A DNA stretch of 30,835 nt from a virus. Every line of letters starts with the position of its first letter. The stretch's first letter is position 1. The notes beneath the pieces are model-generated. The model was given only the letters and a program-made list of their open reading frames with translations, made no database searches and was not told the DNA's origin. Location of the stretch: positions 1 to 30,835 of the IMG/VR virus record IMGVR_UViG_3300036651_000069, one strand, 5' to 3'. The position numbers and the translations under genes are program-made. This document shows, piece after piece, positions 11,740 to 19,329 of the stretch.

Positions 11740-11828
11740 TGTTGTGTGTTTGCGGCTGCTACTATTGCGGCAAGGATGACCACTGCGCCCGTCGTGGCGC
11801 CGGGTGTTTTAAGGCACCAATCAAGTGA
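11739..11828 (+). CDS. Cysteine-rich microprotein D
   Basis: 29 residues from ATG 11739, overlapping the stop of C. The core is C3-x-C5-x-C7-x2-C10-x4-H15-C16-x6-C23. The motif begins at residue 3, so the protein is almost only the motif plus a basic tail (KAPIK). Its TGA overlaps the GTG start of E. The one-base and four-base overlaps along B to E indicate translational coupling. Confidence 0.75.
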   Translation: MLCVCGCYYCGKDDHCARRGAGCFKAPIK

Positions 11829-12016
11829 AGAAGCGCCCAACCAGCCACCGCGCCCCATATGATCCTGCCAAGGATGACCCGCCCTCCGAAGGGTATACCT
11901 TCTGTGATAAGCAGAACTGCTGCCACTGCCCCCCTTGTCTTTCAGGGGCACACACATCCGGCGAGACAATCGTTCACTGCAACCAGCATGAGAATGGGTG
12001 CCATCTACAATGCTAA
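11825..12016 (+). CDS. Cysteine-rich microprotein E, with N-terminal extension
   Basis: 63 residues from GTG 11825 (GTGA overlap with D). A charged, proline-rich N-terminal part of about 26 residues precedes the Cys-rich part: C27, C32, C33-x-C35-x2-C38-x12-H51-C52-x6-C59-x3-C63. The end H-C-N-Q-H-E-N-G-C-H-L-Q-C is close to those of F and G, defining a subgroup with extra histidines and a final Cys. The ribosome-binding site is weak, so translation probably depends on D. Confidence 0.72.
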   Translation: MKKRPTSHRAPYDPAKDDPPSEGYTFCDKQNCCHCPPCLSGAHTSGETIVHCNQHENGCHLQC

Positions 12017-12125
12017 CTGTCCTTCAGCCGGTGGTTGTTCCTGCCCTGACTGTAAGCCAGGTGGCCACTCCTCGGGTCACTCGCACTGCTACCAACACAG
12101 CAACGGTTGTCACCACGCTTGCTAG
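11994..12125 (+). CDS. Cysteine-rich microprotein F
   Basis: 43 residues from ATG 11994 (ATG 11988 is also in frame), starting inside gene E. Cysteines are C9, C15-x-C17-x2-C20-x10-H31-C32-x6-C39-x3-C43. His25, His29, His31, His35, His40 and His41 make it very rich in possible metal ligands. No clear ribosome-binding site is seen. The stop TAG at 12123 is followed at once by the Cys-rich part of frame G in the +1 frame. Confidence 0.7.
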   Translation: MGAIYNANCPSAGGCSCPDCKPGGHSSGHSHCYQHSNGCHHAC

Positions 12126-12225
12126 TAGGTGCGAACTTGGTGGCTACTGCTGGTGCATCGGTAACGGTTGCTGCCCAAACAACCACTGTAATACGCATGG
12201 TAACAAGTGCCATCTGTCCTGCTAA
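12010..12225 (+). CDS. Cysteine-rich microprotein G (start or frameshift uncertain)
   Basis: The open frame from ATG 12010 (overlapping the stop of E) encodes 71 residues. The first 40, which overlap F, have no Cys and look like a shadow frame. The last 31 (from 12130) carry C41, C47-x-C49-x4-C54-C55-x3-H59-C60-x6-C67-x3-C71, clearly of the family, with the E/F-type ending. The Cys-rich part begins 5 nt after the stop of F and has no good start of its own. Either it is made from ATG 12010, or from F by a +1 frameshift, or it is a copy that has lost its start. Confidence 0.5.
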   Translation: MLTVLQPVVVPALTVSQVATPRVTRTATNTATVVTTLASRCELGGYCWCIGNGCCPNNHCNTHGNKCHLSC

Positions 12226-12235
12226 ACAAAGAGAA

Positions 12236-12259
12236 GCCCCTAGCCGAAAGGCTAGGGGC
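12236..12259. terminator. Bidirectional intrinsic terminator
   Basis: GCCCCTAGCC-GAAA-GGCTAGGGGC, a perfect 10-bp GC-rich stem with a tetraloop. It is followed on the plus strand by ATTTCTT and on the minus strand by TTCTCTTTG. It separates the rightward tRNA/microprotein transcript from the leftward late operon. Confidence 0.9.
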
Positions 12260-12274
12260 ATTTCTTATGTCTTC

Positions 12275-12613
12275 TTACAGAAGACCGGCTGTGGAGTTTC
12301 CACCGAACCAGTTGGTTCCGTCGCAGTATACGTCGAACTGACCGACCTTAGAGGCGGTCACCGCAATACCAGTTCCACCAGCAGTGTTGTTGATGGTTCC
12401 ACCGGCTGTCTTCAGGGTCATCTGGCCAGCGTTGCTGACTGTCTGAATGAAGATGTAGTTGCGGCCCTTCAGCGCAGCAGAAGCTGCGGGCAGGGTGATC
12501 ACGTACGCATTGGTCGGATCGTAGAAGATCACATAGTCATTCGCTGTGACCGTATAGGCTGCGGTCAGTGTCGCAGCTGTGGTAGTAAAATTGACGTCAT
12601 CGAAGCCACTCAT
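12275..12613 (-). CDS. Small fibre-like structural protein
   Basis: 112 residues, beta-rich with many Thr/Ala/Gly. The C-terminal pattern (DYVIFYDPTNAYVITLPAA, then FDVYCDGTNWF) is like the short beta-sandwich or knob modules at the ends of phage tail fibres and adsorption proteins. It is the last gene of the late operon, coupled to the holin-like gene by TAATG. A fibre tip or decoration protein is likely, but the position after the lysis genes is unusual for a fibre. Confidence 0.65.
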   Translation of the reverse strand: MSGFDDVNFTTTAATLTAAYTVTANDYVIFYDPTNAYVITLPAASAALKGRNYIFIQTVSNAGQMTLKTAGGTINNTAGGTGIAVTASKVGQFDVYCDGTNWFGGNSTAGLL

Positions 12614-12792
12614 TAGGCTCCCTTTCCTAGATAGGTGTGCGCGAGAGCGCCGATTCCGGCGCCTACGGCGGAGATCAGTAGGGACTGATCCACAGAGCCA
12701 CCCTTAAGAAGGGTGCCAGCAAAGGCCATCACGAAGATGATGGCAGCAGTCTGCACATCGTGCATACTGAACTTAGGAAGCAGTCGCTTCAT
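12613..12792 (-). CDS. Holin-like two-TM membrane protein
   Basis: 59 residues from ATG 12792, which overlaps the stop of the GH25 lysin (TAATG). There are two hydrophobic helices, AAIIFVMAFAGTLL (about 16-29) and SLLISAVGAGIGALAHTYL (about 37-55), joined by a short KGGSVDQ turn, with a basic N-terminus (MKRLLPK). Size, topology and position directly after the endolysin are those of a class II-type holin that would open the membrane to the lysin. Confidence 0.7.
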   Translation of the reverse strand: MKRLLPKFSMHDVQTAAIIFVMAFAGTLLKGGSVDQSLLISAVGAGIGALAHTYLGKGA

Positions 12793-13610
12793 TACAGCTT
12801 CGCCTTCAGCTCAGCCAGAACCTCACCAGCGACAGCCTGAGGGCTGGCACCAACTCCGCTACCCGAAGCAGCTAGATTGGCCAGGGCGGCAAGGATCTGA
12901 TCCACCTTACCACTCACAACTCCGATGGAGTTGAAGGAAGCCTCCGCAGCCTGTTCCGCATTCACCAGTCGCTGGCGCATGTCGATAGGGTCCAGGTGGA
13001 CATTCTTCCAAGCCCAAACGTCTACAGGATTCATGTTGTCTCCATTGATGATCGATGCCAGCTCAGCTGGCGTGCCCTTGAAGGCGTTCTTGTCGAGTGG
13101 CGTACTGGTGAACTGCCACATGGTGGGGGTTGCTCCACCGTAGGCCTGCCAGCCGGGACCATCGTCCGCGTAGCTGGTGTAGTTGCTGGAGATGATAACG
13201 GCCCCAGCAGCCACTAGAAGGTTCAGATCGCCGCCTACCTGGGACCAGTACCAACGAGGGATGTAAACGCCCCAGACATGCCCACCAAGCCCGTGTAGGG
13301 CCTCCATGAACTTGAGTGTCTGGTCCACCGTAGGATGACTGCTGCCAGTAGTTTCCACATCTAGCATGCACGGAGTGTTCCCCGCGAAATCATGGTAGTA
13401 TTGGGCTTGCGCAGCAGGGTCTTCACCCTCGATCAGGAAGTGGTACCCTGAAAAGGGTAGGCCACGGTTGGCTGCCTGCTGCTTGAACCAGCTGTATTCA
13501 CTGTCCTTGTAGTAGGTTCCCTCAGTGGCCTTGGCCACGATGGCAGCAGCATCGGAGGGAAGCTGTGTCTGTCCCTGATAGGATGACACGTCGTAGTAGA
13601 AGATGGTCAC
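12792..13610 (-). CDS. GH25 endolysin (lysozyme)
   Basis: 272 residues from GTG 13610. The N-terminal GH25 muramidase has YYDVSSYQG (Asp7), KATEG (Glu30) and CMLDVETTG (Asp84, Glu86, the catalytic D-x-E). It cleaves the MurNAc-GlcNAc bond of peptidoglycan. The domain ends near residue 190; the C-terminal 80 residues are helical, with a coiled-coil-like stretch and an alanine/glycine tail, perhaps for oligomerisation or wall binding. There is no signal peptide, so release needs a holin. It is flanked by overlapping small membrane-protein genes. Confidence 0.92.
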   Translation of the reverse strand: MTIFYYDVSSYQGQTQLPSDAAAIVAKATEGTYYKDSEYSWFKQQAANRGLPFSGYHFLIEGEDPAAQAQYYHDFAGNTPCMLDVETTGSSHPTVDQTLKFMEALHGLGGHVWGVYIPRWYWSQVGGDLNLLVAAGAVIISSNYTSYADDGPGWQAYGGATPTMWQFTSTPLDKNAFKGTPAELASIINGDNMNPVDVWAWKNVHLDPIDMRQRLVNAEQAAEASFNSIGVVSGKVDQILAALANLAASGSGVGASPQAVAGEVLAELKAKL

Positions 13611-13738
13611 TTGGTCAGCCTGTCTATGTGCTTCTTAATCCGTGTGTGGTGCCACCAGAAGGCAATGGGTAGCGTGGTGACTTGGGCAATGTAGTTTCCA
13701 TAGGCAGCCTGCCACCACTCCCACAGCAGCCTAATCAT
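13607..13738 (-). CDS. Small tryptophan-rich membrane-associated protein
   Basis: 43 residues from ATG 13738. It overlaps the upstream stop (TGATG) and, through GTGA, the downstream lysin start, so it sits exactly coupled between them. It has MIRLLWEWWQAAYGNYIAQ, a moderately hydrophobic centre (TTLPIAFWW) and a basic end (HHTRIKKHIDRLTK). It is perhaps a single-TM lysis regulator or antiholin; this is inferred from its place only. Confidence 0.55.
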   Translation of the reverse strand: MIRLLWEWWQAAYGNYIAQVTTLPIAFWWHHTRIKKHIDRLTK

Positions 13739-14079
13739 CAAACCCCAGCAGAGCTAGGGACGCCTGATAGCTGATTGAAGTTCCGGGTAGCGCTCGAACC
13801 ATCCCACTGGACCCAATCTGTTCCGCTTCCCGAATACCTTCGGCCATCTGCCTCTGGATCGGCGACCCAATGAAGTTCTCCGAGTGTTCGCGCTGTGCTT
13901 GCGTCAACCACACCCGTGGGCGGGAGCCCATGGAGTCGCTGCCATCCCCTGATGGACCGTAGTGTGTTCTCATCTAGTTGTCCTGTCTTAGGGAGCCTTA
14001 GTAGAAGTTGAACGGTTTCGACCGGGTGGCCCACCGCTCCCAAGGAGATATCCCGCTCGAACCAACTCGGAGTATCCAT
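13738..14079 (-). CDS. Peptidoglycan-binding-domain protein
   Basis: 113 residues from ATG 14079, with GAGGAG about 7 nt upstream; an upstream extension to 14145 is a shadow. Residues about 12-68 fit a PG_binding_1 helical module (GHPVETVQLLLRLPKTGQLDE, then IRGWQRLHGLPPTGVVDAST). The C-terminal part is Gly/Ser/Asp-rich. It lies in the lysis module and probably targets cell-wall peptidoglycan. It overlaps the preceding gene by 92 nt, much more than elsewhere in this operon. Confidence 0.7.
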   Translation of the reverse strand: MDTPSWFERDISLGAVGHPVETVQLLLRLPKTGQLDENTLRSIRGWQRLHGLPPTGVVDASTARTLGELHWVADPEADGRRYSGSGTDWVQWDGSSATRNFNQLSGVPSSAGV

Positions 14080-14314
14080 CAATTGTCTCCTCAAGAGCGC
14101 AAATGCGCTCATCCTTCTCTGCGTTGTCCCTTGCACTGTCAGCACGAAGCTGAATGTTCTCCAGCTTCAATTGGTTGATGGTCTGCTCATGCGCCAGTAC
14201 AAGTGCCTGAAGGTCGGAAATGATTTGCTTCTTGATGTTGGACCGTCCAACCACAACGATAGCTGTGATAGAAACCAGTGCTAGCAGAACCTGTACATAA
14301 TCTGTTAGACTCAT
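13988..14314 (-). CDS. Membrane-anchored coiled-coil protein (spanin-like or holin-like)
   Basis: 108 residues from ATG 14314, with GGAGGA just upstream. The N-terminal TM helix YVQVLLALVSITAIVVVG is followed by a long charged coiled coil (about 27-80) and a Gly/Pro/Ser tail. One TM plus coiled coil resembles inner spanins and some holin-associated proteins of actinophages. It neighbours the peptidoglycan-binding protein and the lysin. Confidence 0.65.
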   Translation of the reverse strand: MSLTDYVQVLLALVSITAIVVVGRSNIKKQIISDLQALVLAHEQTINQLKLENIQLRADSARDNAEKDERICALEETIDGYSELVRAGYLLGSGGPPGRNRSTSTKAP

Positions 14315-14321
14315 AGTCCTC

Positions 14322-16376
14322 CTATGCGATAACGCGGCACTGAAGGATGATGTATCCGCCATGTGCATTGGAATCCTGATTACCCGCGCTGGAGGCCTTG
14401 GCTAGCTCTGGTGACTGCTGCTCAAAGCGGTAATCATCAACGATTACTAGATTGCTTACGTTATAGTTCAAGTCCTGGAGTAGGACAATGTTGCCAGAGG
14501 CTGTTAGCTGCTCTACCGCCATGAGACGCTCGAAGGCATACCCATCGTAGCCGTGTAGAACACCATCGCGATCAGTCTCACGGTCCAGGCATAGGAGAGG
14601 AATCTCGATGATAACTTGTCGGTTCACGCCGGGCAGTGCCCGCAACTGATAACCATTAAGGGTTGGACTGTATCTATCGTCCTGGGTTCCGAAGTTCAGA
14701 TGGAACTTGAACTGAATCCATTCCTGAGCGTTGCCCAGATCAGAGATGTAGAACGGTGTCTGAGACCCACTGATAGAAGAACCCGTGAGGTTGGTGGCAA
14801 TACTGGTCAGAACCATATTTGGGTTCTGTCCATACACATCAATACTTCCATCAGTGATGTCCTGGTGGCGCAGATATACATACTTGAAGTGCTTGGGTTC
14901 AAGAGTATTGAACCTGATCTTTGGGGTGTAGAGGTATCCATCCTGCACTCGAACGTTGGGATCCTCCATGTACACATTGGCGCCCACAGAGTAGGCGGTC
15001 AGAGAGGTGGCTCCGATGTTCACAATGCTGTTGATCGGAGTACCATCTGGCGGAGCACCCACGAATAGGTCGTTGGCGAATGGCTGAGAGTTGGTGGAGG
15101 TCAGGGTGGACAGGTCCACTCGAATGATTCCATCAGTGGTTGTAGCCTCTGCTGGGTTCACCCAGCCCCGCTGAGGGATCATGGTGTTACCCTGGTTGCC
15201 AATGAACATGAAGCGATCGTGTCCGCCAATTGCAGCCACTCCCACGTTAGTGGGATCCTGAACCACAAGTGGTCCGTACGACAGATTGCCGCTGGTGTCA
15301 ACGACACCAACACGGAAGCCCTTGCTGGTACCAATCCCCACGAAGTAGCCAATATATGCAAACATAGCCAGGATGGATTCACCGAAAGGCATAGTCGCTG
15401 CTACAATACCAGAGGTAAGCACAGGTAGTGCACCAGCGGCGTCTAGTGTGAACTTGTGAATCTGGCTGATAATGGTTCCAGCGTTACCACTGACTAGAAT
15501 AGCAGTGCCAGTCTCACTGATAGCAGTGAACACGTAGGCGGGGTTCTGGTGAGTGAACTTGGGGGTAGGCAGAACGGGCGGAGCCCCACCCACAAGCTCG
15601 TACACGTTGTTGTCCAGGCCTGCCACAAGGCGGCCCTTTACCCATGCGATGGTGTAGTTCCCAGAGGTGCTAGGGACGTTCCATACCTTTGTGGCAGCAA
15701 CCGCAGGAGTCGCAATGGCTCCCTTGTAGATACCAGTCTTGTCAGCGAAGTAGTAATTCGTGCCATCGTCGGTGAACGTGTTGGCCAGACCCGTTAGACC
15801 GCCAGGCATGGTGTAGGTGTCCGACACATTCGCAGTATGATCCGCGAACTTCAAACTCTTGGACGTAGTGTCCAGGGCAAGGACCCCGTTACCCCCGCTC
15901 TTAACCGCACCTCGAAGTTGAATCGGCCCACCCGGTGGGCCAATACCCGAAACCAAAACAGACTGATGAATCAACTGGGCCTGACCTGGAGTGGACAGTG
16001 TGTCCACTCCTTCCGAGTAGAAATAGCGCTGACTTAGCGTAGGATCCTGTGTAGTGTCTAGAAACTGAAGACCAGCACCCTGGTCAAAGTTGCTCTGGCT
16101 GCGAAGCCACCAACCCCAGATAGACTGCTCGCCAGGAACCTGCTGATTGTCGAACTGATCCTTGCGGATCGGAGAGAAGGTACGCTGGTAGATCTTACGG
16201 AAATAGGATCCACGAAGGGATTCTCCACTGATGAACGGGACACCCGCAATGGCATAGTCAAATGCGATATCAGTGCGCTGAAAGACATTGGTGAAGGGAC
16301 CGGGCGTTGGGGCAATACCGGCGGGATAGGGCTGAAGAATGCCGTTGGCATTGTCACGAAACTTGTTCAGCGGCAT
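14322..16376 (-). CDS. Large beta-rich tail protein
   Basis: 684 residues, no Cys-rich or enzymatic motif. Repeated strand-turn-strand units through about residues 150-450 (TGLANTFTDDGTNYYFADKTGIYKG-like) suggest a beta-propeller. The C-terminal 230 residues look like a jelly-roll or tail-hub module (FKYVYLRHQDITDGSIDVY). It is likely a minor tail or baseplate protein involved in host contact. It sits between the tail fibre and the lysis module. Confidence 0.65.
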   Translation of the reverse strand: MPLNKFRDNANGILQPYPAGIAPTPGPFTNVFQRTDIAFDYAIAGVPFISGESLRGSYFRKIYQRTFSPIRKDQFDNQQVPGEQSIWGWWLRSQSNFDQGAGLQFLDTTQDPTLSQRYFYSEGVDTLSTPGQAQLIHQSVLVSGIGPPGGPIQLRGAVKSGGNGVLALDTTSKSLKFADHTANVSDTYTMPGGLTGLANTFTDDGTNYYFADKTGIYKGAIATPAVAATKVWNVPSTSGNYTIAWVKGRLVAGLDNNVYELVGGAPPVLPTPKFTHQNPAYVFTAISETGTAILVSGNAGTIISQIHKFTLDAAGALPVLTSGIVAATMPFGESILAMFAYIGYFVGIGTSKGFRVGVVDTSGNLSYGPLVVQDPTNVGVAAIGGHDRFMFIGNQGNTMIPQRGWVNPAEATTTDGIIRVDLSTLTSTNSQPFANDLFVGAPPDGTPINSIVNIGATSLTAYSVGANVYMEDPNVRVQDGYLYTPKIRFNTLEPKHFKYVYLRHQDITDGSIDVYGQNPNMVLTSIATNLTGSSISGSQTPFYISDLGNAQEWIQFKFHLNFGTQDDRYSPTLNGYQLRALPGVNRQVIIEIPLLCLDRETDRDGVLHGYDGYAFERLMAVEQLTASGNIVLLQDLNYNVSNLVIVDDYRFEQQSPELAKASSAGNQDSNAHGGYIILQCRVIA

Positions 16377-16385
16377 GTCTTGTCC

Positions 16386-17672
16386 TTACACCAGTGCGTA
16401 TAGGCGGAATGTTGAACCGGCAGTGAAGTTTCCACTACCAGTAGTGAAGGTTAGCGAAGTCACTGCTCCAGTGACAGCACTGGTGCCACCACCACCCGCA
16501 GCCGAAATGCTAGAAGTGGAGCTGTCAGTGGCGGTGCACTGCCAGTTGATACCCTTGGGGAAGGTGGTCTCAAAGGCGAAGGGAACATCCACGTAACCAC
16601 GACCGGATCCGTTGGTTCCCTGCTTGGTAGTCCACAAATATCCGCAAAGATCAGAGGTCTGGCTGATAGCAGTAGCACCGGCATCCGAGTTTACCTGCTT
16701 GCGGCCGTAGACGTTCCAGTCATACGTAGTGGTGGAAACACCGTTGATCTGAGCGGAGAAGAATTCATAGACACCAACGGCACCGGTTGTCTTGGCCACA
16801 TACTCCACGCGGAGGTGGTTGTATCCCGCAGGGACGGAAGACCCGAGGGTGAAGGTGGTTGAGCTGGCCCCGGATGGAGTCGTGGTGCCAATCAGAAGGC
16901 GCCCATCTACAGGAATCCAAGTCCCAGGGGATCCAGAAGCAGTGCAGATGTAGCGAGCACCGTAGGTGCGGTCTGTTACGATGTCACCAGTGACGAACGT
17001 ACCGGTTGTAGGCGGGCCCAGTGTGGTCATTCCCACGTAGCGTCCGGACGAAGCAGCCCCTGTAATACCAGTGAACTGTAGGGTGGACTCAGAGAAGTTG
17101 CCAGTGCCTGTCCAGTTGCCACTTCCCATAGTCTGGTTCCCGGAGAAGTTACCAGCGGAGATGGTCTTATTGGTAAGCGTGTCAGTAGTAGCACGGCCGA
17201 CCAATGTGTCACTACCGGTTGGCAACGTTACAGTTCCGCTGTTGAGAATGGAACTGATGGTAGGGGTTGTCAGTGTCTTATTGGTAAGGGTCTGGGTGTC
17301 GGTGGTTCCTACTACATTACCAGTAAGTCCGTGAACGGACTTACCTGTAGAGTCACTGCCACCATTGGCGTCAATGTGCGCGCGAGCCTCGCGGTTGTCA
17401 CGACCAATATTCACGTGCGTTACACTGGCATTCGCAGCATGCGAGAATCCAGTAGTTCCATCGATTGCCCTAGTGACAGTCCAGTTTACACCACTGACTA
17501 CTGTAACATCGATAGGTTCCTGGTTAGACTGGCCAAGATCAATAGCTGCGGTAAATGGTGTGTTCGGCCAGTTGGCCGAAGAGATTACAGTGATCGCAGT
17601 AGCTGTGCTGGTAATTCCGGAGGTTAGAGTCGTCTGTGGAACGTTGGTTGCATACTGCTGGCCAGATGGCAT
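16386..17672 (-). CDS. Tail fibre protein
   Basis: 428 residues, very rich in Thr/Gly/Ser. It contains the typical fibre repeat TQTLTNKTLTTPTIS (about 128-142) and a second TDTLTNKTISAG (about 165-176), found in trimeric beta-helical phage fibre shafts. The C-terminal 170 residues form a globular receptor-binding-type domain (YNHLRVEYVAKTTGAVGVYEF). It likely recognises the host surface. Confidence 0.85.
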   Translation of the reverse strand: MPSGQQYATNVPQTTLTSGITSTATAITVISSANWPNTPFTAAIDLGQSNQEPIDVTVVSGVNWTVTRAIDGTTGFSHAANASVTHVNIGRDNREARAHIDANGGSDSTGKSVHGLTGNVVGTTDTQTLTNKTLTTPTISSILNSGTVTLPTGSDTLVGRATTDTLTNKTISAGNFSGNQTMGSGNWTGTGNFSESTLQFTGITGAASSGRYVGMTTLGPPTTGTFVTGDIVTDRTYGARYICTASGSPGTWIPVDGRLLIGTTTPSGASSTTFTLGSSVPAGYNHLRVEYVAKTTGAVGVYEFFSAQINGVSTTTYDWNVYGRKQVNSDAGATAISQTSDLCGYLWTTKQGTNGSGRGYVDVPFAFETTFPKGINWQCTATDSSTSSISAAGGGGTSAVTGAVTSLTFTTGSGNFTAGSTFRLYALV

Positions 17673-17680
17673 CAGTGATC

Positions 17681-18586
17681 CTAGAAGTCAAAGTGAGAGG
17701 AGATAGGGTAACGGTCGCGAAGCTTCTTGGCTTCCTGCTCTAGACGCGCAGCGTACATCTGACCGAAGTACTGAGACACCTTGCTGGCAGAACCGGGCTG
17801 GACGTACTGAGCACGCTCAGAGGCCTCTACAGAGGAGATGGAGAGACGTGGACCCTCAAGCTGAGGGGAGAGCTTCATGCAGGCGCCATACACGATTACA
17901 TCGTGTGCAGTGGCGGGCAACTGTGTAGTGGCAGTAAAGTCATCTGACAAGTTGATAAGCTCATTTGGTTCCTTGCGGTATGTGACGAAAATCTGCCTGC
18001 CAGGAACCACGTCATCAGCAATGAAAAGTGACTTACCACTAGAACCAAGCTCGCCAGTGGCGATGTTAGCCTGTCCTACGAAGCGCCAGTTCTGCGCAAA
18101 GCGCCAAACGTGCGAGGGACCGATCAGCTGGTACTGAACGTTGACGATCTCTTCTGCATCTGCGGGAAGGGCGTACTCATACACCACAGAGTTCTTGGGA
18201 ATCGATACAGTGTTGACAGCCCAAAGGTCTGGGTAGACGCCTCGAATGGCGTCATTGATAGCTTCTGTCAGTCGTACAGTGGGCCAGATCGGAGAGTTCT
18301 CAATCTTAACTCCGGACAGGTGGGGGCTAGCCGTGGTTGAAGAATAACCACGGCCGAAGGAAGAGATATTCACAGTGTTGGAATTCTGGTTTACAGACTG
18401 CACAAGCATCAGTTCCTGGTTGTCCACCTCAATGGTTCCTCGTGAAACCTGCGAGGCATCAGCCACGGTGAAGGAAGTCTGTGAGTTGTTGATGTTGGCA
18501 GCTAGGGAAGTGAACTGCTGCTGGTTCTGAGAGAAGCCGGAAAGCTCCTGACGAACACGGTCAACCAGGTTCTGAAGTGTTGGCAT
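17681..18586 (-). CDS. Head-tail connector/adaptor-like protein
   Basis: 301 residues. The N-terminal helix is NLVDRVRQELSGF. A beta region carries the DNQELMLVQSV...GRGYSSTTASPH element common to phage neck and fibre-base proteins. LTEAINDAIRGVYPDLWAV then matches the helical start of adaptor or tail-tube-A-like proteins, and the C-terminus is helical. Placed between small capsid-associated proteins and the fibre, it probably joins portal and tail. Confidence 0.65.
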   Translation of the reverse strand: MPTLQNLVDRVRQELSGFSQNQQQFTSLAANINNSQTSFTVADASQVSRGTIEVDNQELMLVQSVNQNSNTVNISSFGRGYSSTTASPHLSGVKIENSPIWPTVRLTEAINDAIRGVYPDLWAVNTVSIPKNSVVYEYALPADAEEIVNVQYQLIGPSHVWRFAQNWRFVGQANIATGELGSSGKSLFIADDVVPGRQIFVTYRKEPNELINLSDDFTATTQLPATAHDVIVYGACMKLSPQLEGPRLSISSVEASERAQYVQPGSASKVSQYFGQMYAARLEQEAKKLRDRYPISSHFDF

Positions 18587-18943
18587 TTAGATCCCCGATA
18601 CAAGGACTGTCACAGAGCCACCACCAGTGACGGCAGTGGAAACACGGGCACGCGCATAGCGCACGGCCGCATTGGTAATGGTGAACAGCGCATTGGTTCC
18701 CGTCACTAGTGTGTAGGGATTGGCTGCTGTAGCACCCGATAGACTTACTGCGGTTGCTGTTGGTGGCGCCGACCAAGTAGTTCCATCAAGGGAAACCTCT
18801 AGCGTCACAGCGCCACCCGCAATCGTTCCTGTGGGAACGATCTGCCAGGAGACAACCTTGACAGCTGCGTTGAAGTCAACGTTGTTAGGTACAGTGTTTG
18901 TAGCAGTGGCTGCCACCAATGTGGCATACGCATTAGCGGACAT
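18587..18943 (-). CDS. Small beta structural protein
   Basis: 118 residues, Ala/Thr/Val-rich, with an immunoglobulin-like strand pattern (GGAVTLEVSLDGTTWSAP). It is likely a virion decoration or fibre-associated protein. The start overlaps the preceding stop (TAATG). Confidence 0.6.
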   Translation of the reverse strand: MSANAYATLVAATATNTVPNNVDFNAAVKVVSWQIVPTGTIAGGAVTLEVSLDGTTWSAPPTATAVSLSGATAANPYTLVTGTNALFTITNAAVRYARARVSTAVTGGGSVTVLVSGI

Positions 18944-19329
18944 TAGATGATTCCCTTAGCTGTGTCTCGGATAGTCTTCATGTCAGAAGACTGGTCTACC
19001 ATGGCAGTCACTTGCTTGACAGTCTCGTGTGAAACGGCATCATAGCCGCCCTTGCCGTTCGGAGCAGCCTGGAAGTCACGGCCGTAGGCCATACCTGTCT
19101 CGGAGGACATGCGCTCTGCGAACTTGAGCTTAGCCATTCCTGTACCATCAGGCTGGATACCTTGGGCTCGGAGGTCACGGTAGAGGTTCAGCTCCTGCTC
19201 ATGAAGGTTATCCTTGGTCTTGTCTGCGCCATAGGCGCTACGGGCAAAGCCCACCATCTGGCGCTTAGAGCGCATGCATTCCCCGTAAGACCTGTGGTCC
19301 TGGGTGGGGCAGCCCGTAGAACATGTCAT
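18943..19329 (-). CDS. Hypothetical virion-region protein with N-terminal cysteines
   Basis: 128 residues. The N-terminus CSTGCPTQDHRSYGECMRSK has three Cys and a His that could bind metal; the rest is charged and helical (DNLHEQELNLYRDLRAQG). It lacks the C-x-C-x2-C ... H-C pattern of the microproteins. It is coupled by TAATG to both neighbours. The protein type is familiar from actinophage late operons, but no function is known to me. Confidence 0.6.
   Translation of the reverse strand: MTCSTGCPTQDHRSYGECMRSKRQMVGFARSAYGADKTKDNLHEQELNLYRDLRAQGIQPDGTGMAKLKFAERMSSETGMAYGRDFQAAPNGKGGYDAVSHETVKQVTAMVDQSSDMKTIRDTAKGII

Noticed and set aside
12107-12616. Plus-strand open frame of 169 codons across the terminator
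   Set aside because: It crosses the strong bidirectional terminator and is antisense to the fibre-like gene.
18943-19329. Member of the Cys-rich microprotein family
   Set aside because: It has three Cys near the N-terminus but not the C-x-C-x2-C ... H-C arrangement, and is a 128-residue helical protein.
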